A DNA stretch of 64,000 bases from Demequinaceae bacterium (GTDB lineage Bacteria > Actinomycetota > Actinomycetes > Actinomycetales > Demequinaceae), in assembly GCA_016933155.1 (NCBI GenBank), contig JAFGBM010000012.1, positions 62,001 through 126,000 of the forward strand. The letters run 5' to 3'. The position numbers and the translations under genes were made by a program. Positions 43,856 to 52,768 of the stretch are shown in pieces; position 1 is the stretch's first letter, and the number at the start of each line of letters is the position of its first letter. Below the pieces are notes generated by a model. It worked only from the letters and a program-made list of their open reading frames with translations. It searched no databases and was not told the origin of the DNA.

Positions 43856-44796
43856 CGGCGCCGCCCGCGCTTGACGACGCCGTTCGTGGCGCCGTTGCCC
43901 GAAAGCGCCGCCAACTCGTCACCGTAGTGACGGAGGAACAGGTCCTCGAGCGTCGGCGGGGTGCTCTCCAGGTCGAGGATGCCGAAACCGGTGAGATGGG
44001 TGAGGGCCGCGCCGAGGTGTTCGGAGTCGACCTCGAAGGCCCCGCCGTCGTGGTGGGCTTCGAAGTCGTGCACGCCCATGAGGCGGCTGATCCCCGTGAG
44101 GGGGCGCTCCGTTCTGACATGGATCGAGGTGCGGGTGAGGTGCCGCATGTCGTCGAGCGTCCCGGTCTCGACGATGCGGCCCTCGCGGATGATGCTGACC
44201 CGGTCACACAGGGCCTCCGCCTCGGCGAGGATGTGGCTTGAGAGGAGCGCGGTCTTTCCCTGGCCCACCCGTTCTTTGACGACGTCCTGGAAGACGGTCT
44301 CCATGAGGGGGTCGAGGCCGGAGGTCGGCTCGTCGAGGAGGTACAGTTCGACGTCGGAGGCGAAGGCGGCCACGATGGCGACCTTCTGTCGGTTGCCCTT
44401 CGAGTAGCTTGAGCAGCGCTTCCGAGGGTCAAGTTGGAATCGTTCGATCATCTCGTCTCGGAGGCGGGGGTCGAGGCCGCAGCGGAGGCTGGCGAGCAGG
44501 TCGATCGCCTCGCCGCCCGAGAGAGTGGGCCAGAGGTTGACGTCGCCTGGCACGTAGGCGAGCCGACGGTGGAGGTCGACGGCGTCGTGCCAGGGGTCGC
44601 CTCCGAGCAAGCTCGCCTTCCCGGCGTCGGCCCGGAGCAACCCGAGTAGGATGCGCACGGTGGTGGACTTCCCGGCGCCGTTGGGCCCGAGGAAGCCGTG
44701 GATCTCACCGGTCGCCACGGACAGGTCCAATCCGTCTAGTGCCAAGGTCGTGCCGTAGCGCTTGACCAGCCCCTCGGTGCGTATCGCCTCAGTCAT
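43852..44796 (-). CDS. ABC exporter ATP-binding protein
   Basis: A 314-residue ATPase. Walker A GPNGAGKSTTV, signature YSKGNRQKVAIVAAF, Walker B LYLLDEPTSGLDP and switch LLSSHILAEAE are intact; a ~90-residue C-terminal domain follows. Start ATG 44796 has AAGGGAA upstream; the frame to 44841 lacks such a site. It pairs with the permease and is divergent from a TetR gene, with repeated operator half-sites between. Confidence 0.9.
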   Translation of the reverse strand: MTEAIRTEGLVKRYGTTLALDGLDLSVATGEIHGFLGPNGAGKSTTVRILLGLLRADAGKASLLGGDPWHDAVDLHRRLAYVPGDVNLWPTLSGGEAIDLLASLRCGLDPRLRDEMIERFQLDPRKRCSSYSKGNRQKVAIVAAFASDVELYLLDEPTSGLDPLMETVFQDVVKERVGQGKTALLSSHILAEAEALCDRVSIIREGRIVETGTLDDMRHLTRTSIHVRTERPLTGISRLMGVHDFEAHHDGGAFEVDSEHLGAALTHLTGFGILDLESTPPTLEDLFLRHYGDELAALSGNGATNGVVKRGRRR

Positions 44797-44873
44797 CGCG
44801 TTTCCCTTCGTCTTGTCCAACATAGGCCCGGTGCCCGCCAAGGTTCCTCATCCTCCGGAACGACCCGGCCGAA

Positions 44874-44937
44874 TGACAGTCACTCTCAACTGACGGTAAC
44901 TCCTATGGAAGTAACTGTCAAGTGCGCGTAACTGTCA
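44874..44937. promoter_or_regulatory. Four TetR-type half-sites between the ABC exporter and tetR
   Basis: TGACAGTCAC (44874), TGACGGTAAC (44891), GTAACTGTCA (44911) and GTAACTGTCA (44928). The first two point one way and the last two the other, each pair spaced 17 bases, so the arrangement is symmetric. Likely shared operator for both divergent transcripts. TAGCCT at 44945-44950 ends six bases before the tetR ATG. Confidence 0.65.
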
Positions 44938-44956
44938 TCGATGTTAGCCTGATGCC

Positions 44957-45562
44957 ATGAGTGAGGGTGACCATACCGTCGGCCTTCGGGAACGCAAGCG
45001 CCTAGCGGCGATGAGGCGGATCCAGGAGGTCGCCTTCGACCTCTTCGAGCGCGAGGGTTTCGGCGCCGTGACCATCGAACGCATCGCGGCCGAGGCGGAG
45101 GTCTCCCCCAGTTCTGTCTACCGGTACTTCAAAACGAAGGAGCAGCTCGTCCTGTGGGACGAGTATGACCCGGTCTGGATCGAGCAGTTCTTCGAGGAGA
45201 TCAAGACCCGACCACCGCTCGAGTCACTTCGACGCGCAGCAGAAGCCCTGATCATCGGCCCCTTGACCACCGACGAGGAGTACGTCCGGCGGCGCACCAA
45301 ACTGATCATGGAAGAACCCTCCATCGAGGCGGCATCTGCCCTCGCCCTCTACGAGGCCGCCGAACTGATCGGGAACACGCTGAGCGAGGCGCTCGGTCGC
45401 GAACACGGAGACCTCGATGTTCAACTCCTCTCCCATGCGCTCGTCGGTGCGGTGACCGGCGCGATCCACCACTGGTACGAGAGCGGGTTCGCCACATCCC
45501 TTGGCTCGGTCCTGCAGCGGGCGATGGACGCCCTCGACAGAGGTTTCAGAATCCCCGAGTAA
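44957..45562 (+). CDS. TetR-family regulator divergent from the ABC exporter
   Basis: A 201-residue repressor. The HTH spans residues ~15-60 (RRIQEVAFDLFEREGFGAVT, IERIAAEAEVSPSSVYRYFKTKE). The C-terminal ligand domain is of the AcrR-C type common in actinobacteria. It lies back to back with the ABC exporter genes across the 44874-44937 repeats, so it very likely controls exporter expression and its own. Confidence 0.88.
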   Translation: MSEGDHTVGLRERKRLAAMRRIQEVAFDLFEREGFGAVTIERIAAEAEVSPSSVYRYFKTKEQLVLWDEYDPVWIEQFFEEIKTRPPLESLRRAAEALIIGPLTTDEEYVRRRTKLIMEEPSIEAASALALYEAAELIGNTLSEALGREHGDLDVQLLSHALVGAVTGAIHHWYESGFATSLGSVLQRAMDALDRGFRIPE

Positions 45563-45567
45563 CGGGG

Positions 45568-45873
45568 TCAACCCAGGTCGGGGATCTCGATCGCGACGGT
45601 CACGGTCGAACCCTCGTCGAGGCCCTCCGCCTCCCGCACGGCGCGCTTGATCCCCATGATGAAGATACCCGTCGAGCGATTCGGGAAGACCGATGTCCCC
45701 CACTCGGTCCTACCGATCCGGGCGACTACCCGCACCGCCCCGAATCCACGCTTGGGTCCGACGTACCGGACGTCGATCTCATCGGAGAGGTCCTCGGGGA
45801 GGGACACCATGTGCCACGCCCCGTCACCCGTTCCGGCGAAAACCCGCGCAGTGAAGGTGAAGGTCTCGGCCAC
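45568..45873 (-). CDS. DUF1905 domain protein
   Basis: A 101-residue single-domain protein: FTFTARVFAGTGDGAWHMVSLP, VRYVGPKRGFGAVRVVARIG and TEWGTSVFPNRSTGIFIMGIK are the DUF1905 signature. Small beta-barrel fold; biochemical role not established. It converges on the TetR gene, with five bases between stops. Confidence 0.85.
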   Translation of the reverse strand: MAETFTFTARVFAGTGDGAWHMVSLPEDLSDEIDVRYVGPKRGFGAVRVVARIGRTEWGTSVFPNRSTGIFIMGIKRAVREAEGLDEGSTVTVAIEIPDLG

Positions 45874-45916
45874 GATCGGACGCTACCACGGACGGTTGGT
45901 CGCCGCCGACGACCGA

Positions 45917-46945
45917 TCAGGCGTCGGCCGCGAGCAGCTCGTTGACCTTGGCCATCACCTCGAAGGCGTCCGCAACATAGAGCACGTCGGCCTTGCCCTG
46001 GGCCCAGCCGCAGGTCTCGTCGAGGTTGATCGCCCGACGCTCGGAGACGAAGCGCCAGCCGACGACGTGCGGCTCCTCGCCGTGGCAGCAGGTCGCGAGT
46101 CCCTTGCGGTGGCGCGGCGTCGAGCCGGTCTGGCCCACCTGGTTGAGGTGGCTCATGAACGACATGACCTCGGCTCCCTCGGCGCCCTGGTCGACGAGCG
46201 ACTTGGTGCTACCGAGCGAAGCGCGGGCGAGCTCGAGGAAGCCGAGGACCAGGCTCGAGGCGTCATTGACGTGGGTCGCCCCATCCTTCTGCTTCTTGTT
46301 CCAGCCGGCGCCGGCAACCAACAGGATGTCGGCGTCGGGCCGGATGGTCTGGGCCTCGGTGGTGGCGGCCTCGATCCCCGTCACCTTCGTACGAAGCTTC
46401 GCCGGGAGGTCAACCGACACGGCTTCCAAGGTGGCCTTGCCTGCCTCGGCCGACGCGGGCTCAAACGCTCCCGGGCTCGTGAGCAGGAACCACGGGCGTT
46501 GGCTGCGGCTGAACTTGGCCACGATGCGCTGACGGTAGAACCAACGCTCAGCCTCGACGGCGTCGCCCTCGGCCGAGATCGCGGTGACCTGCGTCTCGAT
46601 CCGGCCATCGAGCCTCGCGGCCGCGCCGGGCAGCGCCCGGCAGAACCTCGGCGTCGCCGGGGCAACGATTATCGTCGCGTCGGACGTCGAGACGAGGGCC
46701 GCGGCCGCGGCGACGTCGCTGGAGTAGCGCGAAACAGCGAATTCGGGGCCGCTCACGCCCAGGACCCGCTCGATCCCCGTCAGGGTATCCGCCACCTGGG
46801 CAACATCCGCGCCGATCAGGCCAGCGACAAGGGTCGCCCCTTGGAGGTCGCCAGCCAGGTTCTTCGCCGCGGTCAGCGCCTCGTACGCGGCCTTGGGCAG
46901 CGTGCCATCCGCCTCGGTGTGGGCCAGGAAAAGAATCTTGTCCAT
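45917..46945 (-). CDS. etfA: Electron transfer flavoprotein alpha subunit, divergent
   Basis: EtfA/FixB-like subunit, 342 residues, last gene of the acyl-CoA dehydrogenase operon. QVGQTG of the FAD-binding domain is present, but the usual SGAIQH loop is replaced by a Cys/His-containing LATCCHGEEPHVVGW, and the APIF region by INLDETCGWAQGKADV. The FAD site is therefore noncanonical. GAGGAGG precedes the ATG; 14 bases separate it from etfB. Partner of the EtfB upstream; redox tuning or altered cofactor binding is inferred. Confidence 0.8.
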   Translation of the reverse strand: MDKILFLAHTEADGTLPKAAYEALTAAKNLAGDLQGATLVAGLIGADVAQVADTLTGIERVLGVSGPEFAVSRYSSDVAAAAALVSTSDATIIVAPATPRFCRALPGAAARLDGRIETQVTAISAEGDAVEAERWFYRQRIVAKFSRSQRPWFLLTSPGAFEPASAEAGKATLEAVSVDLPAKLRTKVTGIEAATTEAQTIRPDADILLVAGAGWNKKQKDGATHVNDASSLVLGFLELARASLGSTKSLVDQGAEGAEVMSFMSHLNQVGQTGSTPRHRKGLATCCHGEEPHVVGWRFVSERRAINLDETCGWAQGKADVLYVADAFEVMAKVNELLAADA

Positions 46946-46959
46946 GGTGTGTAGCCTCC

Positions 46960-47769
46960 TCAGCCCTTGATCCAGGTGACGATCTCCTGCGCGATCTCAT
47001 CCGCGGAGGAGTCCTTCACGACGCGTGTCTCACGCCGCTGTTGCGGCACCTCGGCCGTCAGCCAGGTCGTGCCCTCCCCGCCGAGCGTCGCAGGCCCCGC
47101 CTTCGCCAGCGCCGGCATGATCGTCCGCATGTTCTGCATGCCGACCTGCGGGCTGTTGGGCGGTTCGGGCAGCGAGCCAGTCGCCCAGGCCGCTACGAGC
47201 GGTGCGCCCTCGCAGACCGAGGCCAGATACCGACCGCCCTCGACACGCTCAAGCACCCGGATCGATCCGCCGTCCTCGACCTTCAGCTCATCTACCGCAA
47301 GGAACTGGTCGTGAATACCGAGCCGCTCGCCGACCATCTGCACCGTGACGCCGGCATCGCGAGAGGCCGAGGCGCAGCCGCCGAAGAGCAGGAGCCTGGA
47401 CCGATCGAGCCCGTCGATCCCCTCGATCGCCTGGGCGAGGGCCACGGCGACCTCGAAGGAGTCGGTGAAGCCGCTGGCCGGGCCATCAAGGGCGACCAAC
47501 TCGAACGGCACCTTCTGCGCCACCCGCATCATGAGCTGCTGCAGCTGGGCCTTGGGACCGAGGCTGACCAGCCACACCTTGCTCCCCGGGGTCTTGGCGG
47601 CGAGGTGCGCGGCCTCGTAGAGCGCATGCCCAGCCCAGGGGTCGAGCACCGAGGGCAGCATCGCCTCGTTCTTCAGCGCGGGCCGGTCACCACCGGGCAC
47701 CGGCTCCAGGGTCTGGATCGGGTCGGGCACGAGGCTGCCGCACACGACGATGTGGAATCCGTCAGTCAT
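46960..47769 (-). CDS. etfB: Electron transfer flavoprotein beta subunit
   Basis: EtfB/FixA-like subunit, 269 residues: IVVCGSLVPDPIQTLEPVPGG at the start, then LYEAAHLAAKTPGSKVWLVSLGP and SRLLLFGGCASASRDAG. Adenine-nucleotide-binding half of the heterodimer that passes electrons from the acyl-CoA dehydrogenase to the quinone oxidoreductase encoded upstream. GGAG precedes the ATG. Co-transcribed with the three flanking genes. Confidence 0.85.
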   Translation of the reverse strand: MTDGFHIVVCGSLVPDPIQTLEPVPGGDRPALKNEAMLPSVLDPWAGHALYEAAHLAAKTPGSKVWLVSLGPKAQLQQLMMRVAQKVPFELVALDGPASGFTDSFEVAVALAQAIEGIDGLDRSRLLLFGGCASASRDAGVTVQMVGERLGIHDQFLAVDELKVEDGGSIRVLERVEGGRYLASVCEGAPLVAAWATGSLPEPPNSPQVGMQNMRTIMPALAKAGPATLGGEGTTWLTAEVPQQRRETRVVKDSSADEIAQEIVTWIKG

Positions 47770-47792
47770 CAGTCATCTCCATGGTCGGTCGA

Positions 47793-49646
47793 TCAGTTCT
47801 CTGCGGAATGCAGGCCCCCGGCGCCCGCCTCCAAAGCGATGGCGGCGGCGTCGTGGCCCGGTTGGCGTGGCGCAGGACAACTCCACTGGCAAGCGCCGCA
47901 GTGGATGCATTTCTCACGGTCGAAGAGGGGAACACCGTCCTCCCCGCCGAGGGTCAAGGCCTGCCCGGAGCAGATGGCGATGCACGGCTTGGTCTCACAG
48001 GCCGCGCACGCCGCCGGGTCGAGGAACACGACATGGTCGGCATAGCCGGGCGGCGCCTGGACCTTGCCGCCGAGCAGCAGGGCATCTTGGTGGGAGACCA
48101 GGAGCTCGCCGTCGAACGGAATCGCGGGCCAGCCAACGCGGTCCATGTACACGTCCTGGAGCGGCCGCTGCGAGGCGCTAGCCTCGGCCTCGATGCGTTC
48201 GATCTCGCTGGCGGGGATCCTGCCCTTGAAGTGCTCGGCCAGGGTCTTGATCTCGCGGTGCTTCGTCCCCAGGCCGCCGGGTGCGTTGAGCCGGCCGCGC
48301 GTCAGGCCCGTCAATCCCGTGCCGATCACGCCACGGACGAAACCCCGTCGGAACCCGACCCGCGCCTTGGCCGCGACCTTGCTCTCCTTGTCAAGCGTGC
48401 TTTCCCGGCGGCGCTTGACGTAGGTCCGCTCGAGGTTGTCGCGGGTGAACGGCTGCTTGCTCTTGAGCAGTTCGAGCACCGCCTCGGCGAGTTGCGCCCC
48501 GGTCGCCCAGGCCTCGTCGACACCGGAATTGGTGAGGATGTTGGTGCTGCCCGAACCCTCGCCGATCCGCGCGTAGCCGTCGCCCACCAGGTGGGGCTCC
48601 CCCTGGCGACCGGATTCCTGCAGCGTTTTGGCCCCCCACGAGCGCAGCTTGCCGCCCTTCAGGTGCTTCCAAAGGTAGGGGTGCTGCATCCAGTGCTGCA
48701 GGTAGCGATAGCTGGCGCGCACCGGGCTGTCGAGGGACGACGGCACGAAGATCCCGAGCGAGGCGAGACCCGGCTGGTTGACGTACAGGAAACCGAAGAC
48801 CTCCGGCTCGGGGTAGCCCATCGTGTGCAGCACGGTGCCCGGTTCGAGCGCGCAATCCTCGGGCAGGTCCACGACCAACTTCATGCCGACCGCCCAGTCG
48901 CGCCTCTCATGGCCCTCGGGCAACCCGAAGTGCTCGTCGAGCTTCCGGCCGATCGGGCCGACGGGGCCGTCGGCGACGACGGTCAGCGCCGCCTTGATGT
49001 CCATGCCGGGGAGGTAGCCGACGTCGGGCTCGCCCTTCAGATCCGTGCCCTGGTCGACGAGTCGCACGCCGACGACCGCGTCGTCTTCGATCAGCGGCTC
49101 GGCGACCGGGGTTCCCGGCCAAAGTTGGACCTGCGCCTCGGCCATCAGTTGGCTGGCGACCCATTGGTGGAACTGGCCGATGCCGAGCACCAGCCCGCCG
49201 TCCTTGTGCAGGAACTTCGGGATGAAGGGGAGCGTGAAGGCTTCGTCACGCACCCGAAACACGAAGCGCAGTCCGCGCAGCATCGCGTCGGCGAACCGCA
49301 CCGCCAAGCCGCGCCGGCTCGCGCCGATCGGGTCGAGCAGGTAGACGACCTTCTCGCTCGTGACCGGAGCTGTCATCGGAATGGACGCTGAATCGAGGTC
49401 GGGGTACGTCTCACGGATGGCGGTCGCCCGCGTGACGACACCGGACACCCCGAAACCAAGGTCGTCGGCCCGCTCATAACACACCACCTGCGGCGGGAGT
49501 CCCGGCATCGCACTGCTCTCAAACTCGCCCTGCGCCTCGGTTAGTCCGCGCGAGAGTGTCGTCAGGAAGCCGCCGCTCGCCGGGCCGAACCCGACGCATG
49601 CGATGTCGACCTCCAGGCACTGTCGTTCTACCGTGTTGTCGTGCAT
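47793..49646 (-). CDS. ETF:quinone oxidoreductase (FixC-FixX-like fusion)
   Basis: A 617-residue membrane-associated flavoprotein that moves electrons from ETF to quinone. N-terminal FAD motif VDIACVGFGPASGGFLTTL; the middle domain contains KDGGLVLGIGQFHQWVASQL; and a C-terminal ferredoxin-like part has two Cys clusters (CAACETKPCIAIC and CIHCGACQWSCP), enough for 4Fe-4S binding. This equals FixC plus FixX in one chain. It starts five bases after the dehydrogenase gene. Confidence 0.88.
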   Translation of the reverse strand: MHDNTVERQCLEVDIACVGFGPASGGFLTTLSRGLTEAQGEFESSAMPGLPPQVVCYERADDLGFGVSGVVTRATAIRETYPDLDSASIPMTAPVTSEKVVYLLDPIGASRRGLAVRFADAMLRGLRFVFRVRDEAFTLPFIPKFLHKDGGLVLGIGQFHQWVASQLMAEAQVQLWPGTPVAEPLIEDDAVVGVRLVDQGTDLKGEPDVGYLPGMDIKAALTVVADGPVGPIGRKLDEHFGLPEGHERRDWAVGMKLVVDLPEDCALEPGTVLHTMGYPEPEVFGFLYVNQPGLASLGIFVPSSLDSPVRASYRYLQHWMQHPYLWKHLKGGKLRSWGAKTLQESGRQGEPHLVGDGYARIGEGSGSTNILTNSGVDEAWATGAQLAEAVLELLKSKQPFTRDNLERTYVKRRRESTLDKESKVAAKARVGFRRGFVRGVIGTGLTGLTRGRLNAPGGLGTKHREIKTLAEHFKGRIPASEIERIEAEASASQRPLQDVYMDRVGWPAIPFDGELLVSHQDALLLGGKVQAPPGYADHVVFLDPAACAACETKPCIAICSGQALTLGGEDGVPLFDREKCIHCGACQWSCPAPRQPGHDAAAIALEAGAGGLHSAEN

Positions 49647-49651
49647 GGACG

Positions 49652-51718
49652 CTAGGCCGGGTAGTCGAGCGCTTCGGGGATCATGACGCCGGTGAGCGAG
49701 CGCGCGGCGCGGTCCTTGGCCAGGCGCGCCTCGGCGATCGATTCATCGAGCTCGCTGCGCAGTGCCTGGAAGGTCGCGAGAGCCTCCCCGCTTGGCTGCC
49801 GCTGGTAGCCGTAGACGAGTTCAGCGCACATCCGCCCGACTTCGCCCGCGGCCCGGGCCGCCTGCACGCGGCACAAGTCGGTGAAGAACTGCACGGTGCC
49901 GGGCAGGCTCTCCGCAAGCTCCGGCCGCTCTTTGCCCTTGCTCTCGAGTTCGAGCACGTCGAGCATCTGGTAGCGGGAGGCGACCAGCCAGGAAAGCGCG
50001 TCACCCATCGGGAACGTCACACCCTGCCGGTTGTCGCGGAAGAGCGGCTTCCCGTCGGCGTCCTTGGTCTCGCGGAGGTGATCGAGCGTCCACCGCCACA
50101 GTTTCATCGCGCTGGCGAGCGTTGAGGCGCCGAGGCCCGCCTTGTTGCCGGCGATCTGGCCCAACTCGACGATCCAGTCGTCGAACTGGCGCAGGAACAC
50201 CGGGTTCGCCATCGTGATGGAAAGTTGCCGACGCTGCACCGCCTCGGGCCCCTCATACGTGGCCTCGAGCTGGGCATCCATCCACTTCTGGCCGAGGAAG
50301 CCGGGGCAGTCCTCGGTGATGCCGTAGCCGCCGACCAGGGAGACCGCCTCGCGCATCACGGTCGCTCCGTAGCCGGTGTTCCACAGTTTGGTCGCCGGGC
50401 AGAGCACACTCGTGAGCGAGTCATCGATGACGAAGCGAATCAACGGATCTTCGCCTGGTACTGCGCCGCTCGACGTCTCGCCGCTGGCTCGGCCGTCGAG
50501 GAATTCGAGCGCCGCCTTCTCGATCGTCTTGAGTTCGCCCATCATGGCGCGGATGCCGGTGACCCCGCGCTCGGCGAAGATCCTGTCCTTTTCCCTCTTG
50601 AGGGGGTCGTACTCGTCGAACAGCCGCGCCGTCGCCAGGCCGAGCGACGTCATGGCCTCGCCCGTCGCCCAGACGTCGATCAGCCGATGCAGCGCGTCTT
50701 CCTTCTGCTGCAGTCCGAGGTCGTGACGCGGCGTGCCGGGCTTTCCTTCGCCGCCGCGGAAGCGGCCGCGCTGGTAGCGGATGATCGGCTCGACGGCAGA
50801 GAGGAGCTTGGCGGACGTCATGAGGCCGACCGGCACGCGGGTGTGTCGGAAGACGTCGTTGAGAACCTCGCTGTGGCTGACGTTCGGCGTGAGGACGCCG
50901 TCCTTGATCGTGTAACCGCCGACGATGCGGCTCGCAGGGACCTTGAGGTTGAAGATCGGATCGCGGGTTGACGACAACTGGTGCACGAGTTTGAGGGTCG
51001 GCGCGCCGCGGTCGAACATGCCCTCGTCCCCCTCCTCCAGGATGACGAAAAAGCTGCCATTGATCCGCTCGTCGGCACTGTCGACCGCGGCCGTGACCAT
51101 GTTCGCGAAGTCCATGCCCGTGATGAACCGTCCGCGCTTGTCGATCTGCAGGATGGGTTCCTCGCCGTCGTTCCACTCGGCGATCTTGGCCTTGCCGGAG
51201 AGCACGCCGGTGTCGACTCCGACGTATGGCAGCGGCTCGGTGAGCGCGAACGCCCCGCGACAGATGTCGCCGTCGTTGGTGGGCACGGCGCGGGACAGGT
51301 AGGTCTGCTTCTGCTCGGGTGTTCCGTGTTCGTGAATCGGCGACAGCCCGAGGTGACTGGCGAGGCTGCTCGTCGCCGCCCCGGCGTCGACCCACGACAG
51401 CTCGAAGGCGGCCAGCGCCATGGCAAGGTTCTGGGGCCCCTCAAGGTAGCCGCCGTGCTCGGGCTCGGCGCCCAGTGCGGTGATCCCGGACTCGTCGAAC
51501 GCTGCGAGGAGGGCGTTCTTCTCGTCGGTCCAGTCGTGGGAATTGCGTCCACCGCCGGCGACCAGCCGGGCGACCGGCCCGCGGGCAACCGCACGAACCG
51601 ACTGCACGACCATCTGCAGGTCAAAGCGGTCGGCGAACCGCCACATGATTTGCCGCACGTCGTCCCCGGGCAGCGTGCGCAGCGTGTCGGGTTCTTGTCT
51701 ATCCGTCGTGGCGCTCAT
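49652..51718 (-). CDS. Acyl-CoA dehydrogenase, long form
   Basis: A 688-residue FAD-dependent acyl-CoA dehydrogenase, much longer than the usual ~380. Domain marks: FALTEPLPYVGVD (FAD/substrate loop), DDSLTSVLCPATKLWNTGYGATVMREAVSLVGGYGITEDC, and the catalytic Glu in EATYEGPEAVQRRQL. A ~180-residue C-terminal extension is helical. First gene of the operon with ETF:QO, EtfB and EtfA, so its electrons probably go to the quinone pool. The substrate is unknown. Confidence 0.85.
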   Translation of the reverse strand: MSATTDRQEPDTLRTLPGDDVRQIMWRFADRFDLQMVVQSVRAVARGPVARLVAGGGRNSHDWTDEKNALLAAFDESGITALGAEPEHGGYLEGPQNLAMALAAFELSWVDAGAATSSLASHLGLSPIHEHGTPEQKQTYLSRAVPTNDGDICRGAFALTEPLPYVGVDTGVLSGKAKIAEWNDGEEPILQIDKRGRFITGMDFANMVTAAVDSADERINGSFFVILEEGDEGMFDRGAPTLKLVHQLSSTRDPIFNLKVPASRIVGGYTIKDGVLTPNVSHSEVLNDVFRHTRVPVGLMTSAKLLSAVEPIIRYQRGRFRGGEGKPGTPRHDLGLQQKEDALHRLIDVWATGEAMTSLGLATARLFDEYDPLKREKDRIFAERGVTGIRAMMGELKTIEKAALEFLDGRASGETSSGAVPGEDPLIRFVIDDSLTSVLCPATKLWNTGYGATVMREAVSLVGGYGITEDCPGFLGQKWMDAQLEATYEGPEAVQRRQLSITMANPVFLRQFDDWIVELGQIAGNKAGLGASTLASAMKLWRWTLDHLRETKDADGKPLFRDNRQGVTFPMGDALSWLVASRYQMLDVLELESKGKERPELAESLPGTVQFFTDLCRVQAARAAGEVGRMCAELVYGYQRQPSGEALATFQALRSELDESIAEARLAKDRAARSLTGVMIPEALDYPA

Positions 51719-51811
51719 CTCCGGGAAGAACTCCGCTCTTCTATACCGATCCCTAACGTCCGGGAAAGAGTATCAGGCTGGGCAAGCCGGGTGCACGTCC
51801 GTGCGGCCGGC

Positions 51812-51839
51812 TTGACTTTCCGATCGTTCGTGCTATTTT
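51812..51839 (+). promoter_or_regulatory. Promoter of the small ORF-tetR unit
   Basis: TTGACT (51812-51817) and TATTTT (51834-51839) with 16 bases between. The intergenic region is shared with the divergent acyl-CoA dehydrogenase operon, where TATAGA on the minus strand near 51743 is a possible -10. Confidence 0.6.
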
Positions 51840-51892
51840 TAGCGATGGGGTCGCCGTCGAGACCTCCAACGATCCACAGAACGGGAGCCCCC

Positions 51893-52111
51893 ATGTCCGA
51901 CGCCGCCGTCTCCAGAAGCCGACCCCTGAGCATCCCCACCGCCCACCGTCAGGCCGCTCGAGCCCCAGGCGACTCCACCGTCAAGCTCGAATCGAAATGG
52001 CGCCGCCTCACCCGCCCCCTGCGTACCATGGGCAGGGTAGATTTCCGCGGGCTCGAGATCGACCCCGCACCTGCGGAGATACGTGAGGACCTCGACTACG
52101 GACGGAACTGA
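51893..52111 (+). CDS. Small basic hypothetical protein upstream of tetR
   Basis: A 72-residue frame (MSDAAVSRSRPLSIPTAHRQ, then WRRLTRPLRTMGRVDFRGLE) with GGGAG before the ATG. Its stop overlaps the tetR start by one base (TGATG), so translation is coupled. No known domain. It may be a leader peptide or a small regulator; context links it to the TetR gene and the divergent ETF operon. Confidence 0.55.
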   Translation: MSDAAVSRSRPLSIPTAHRQAARAPGDSTVKLESKWRRLTRPLRTMGRVDFRGLEIDPAPAEIREDLDYGRN

Positions 52112-52725
52112 TGCCGGAAACCACGCCGACGGGCACCAAAGGGCAGAAGACCCGTGAGGAGATCCTCCGTCTGGCACTCGAGTTAGCGTGCACGACCGGC
52201 CTCGAGGGTATGTCCATCGGGGCTCTCGCGACGGTGGCGGGCATGTCCAAGAGCGGACTCTATGCGCACTTCTCCTCGAAAGAGGACCTGCAATGCGCCG
52301 TCATCGATGCAGCCAAGGAACGATTCATCAACGCCGTCCTCATACCCGCCTTCCAGGCCCCCCGCGGAATCCCCCGCATCGAGCAACTCTGCAGGCTGTG
52401 GACCATGTGGGAGGACGAGAAGAGCAAGGCGGGATGCTCCCTCATGGCGGCAGCGACGGACTTCGACGACCGCCCCGGGCCCGTCCACGACAAGGTCGCG
52501 GCCATGATCGACGAGATCATCAACACCTTCTCCCGAGCCGCGGAGATCGCGGTCGAGGAGGGCCAGTTCTCCGCCGACCTCGACACCCGGAGGTTCGGCT
52601 ATGAGGCCTGGGGCATTCTGCTGGCCCGCCAGCAACTCCGTCGACTCCTGAACGCCCAGGACGCTGACTCTCTCGCGGTGGCGTCCTACACGGCCCTCAT
52701 CGATCGTTCCCGCACCACCGAGTAG
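52111..52725 (+). CDS. TetR-family regulator, likely of the acyl-CoA dehydrogenase/ETF operon
   Basis: A 204-residue TetR protein. HTH: REEILRLALELACTTGLEGM, SIGALATVAGMSKSGLYAHFSSKEDL. The C-terminal region (AGCSLMAAATDFDDRPGPVHD) is typical of a TetR subgroup near redox and fatty-acid genes. It is coupled to a 72-residue ORF and divergent from the ETF operon, making it the obvious regulator; this is inferred from position. Confidence 0.85.
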   Translation: MPETTPTGTKGQKTREEILRLALELACTTGLEGMSIGALATVAGMSKSGLYAHFSSKEDLQCAVIDAAKERFINAVLIPAFQAPRGIPRIEQLCRLWTMWEDEKSKAGCSLMAAATDFDDRPGPVHDKVAAMIDEIINTFSRAAEIAVEEGQFSADLDTRRFGYEAWGILLARQQLRRLLNAQDADSLAVASYTALIDRSRTTE

Positions 52726-52768
52726 ATCACCTGACTGTCGATGAGATCGAGCGGCTCACCGGGGTCTC

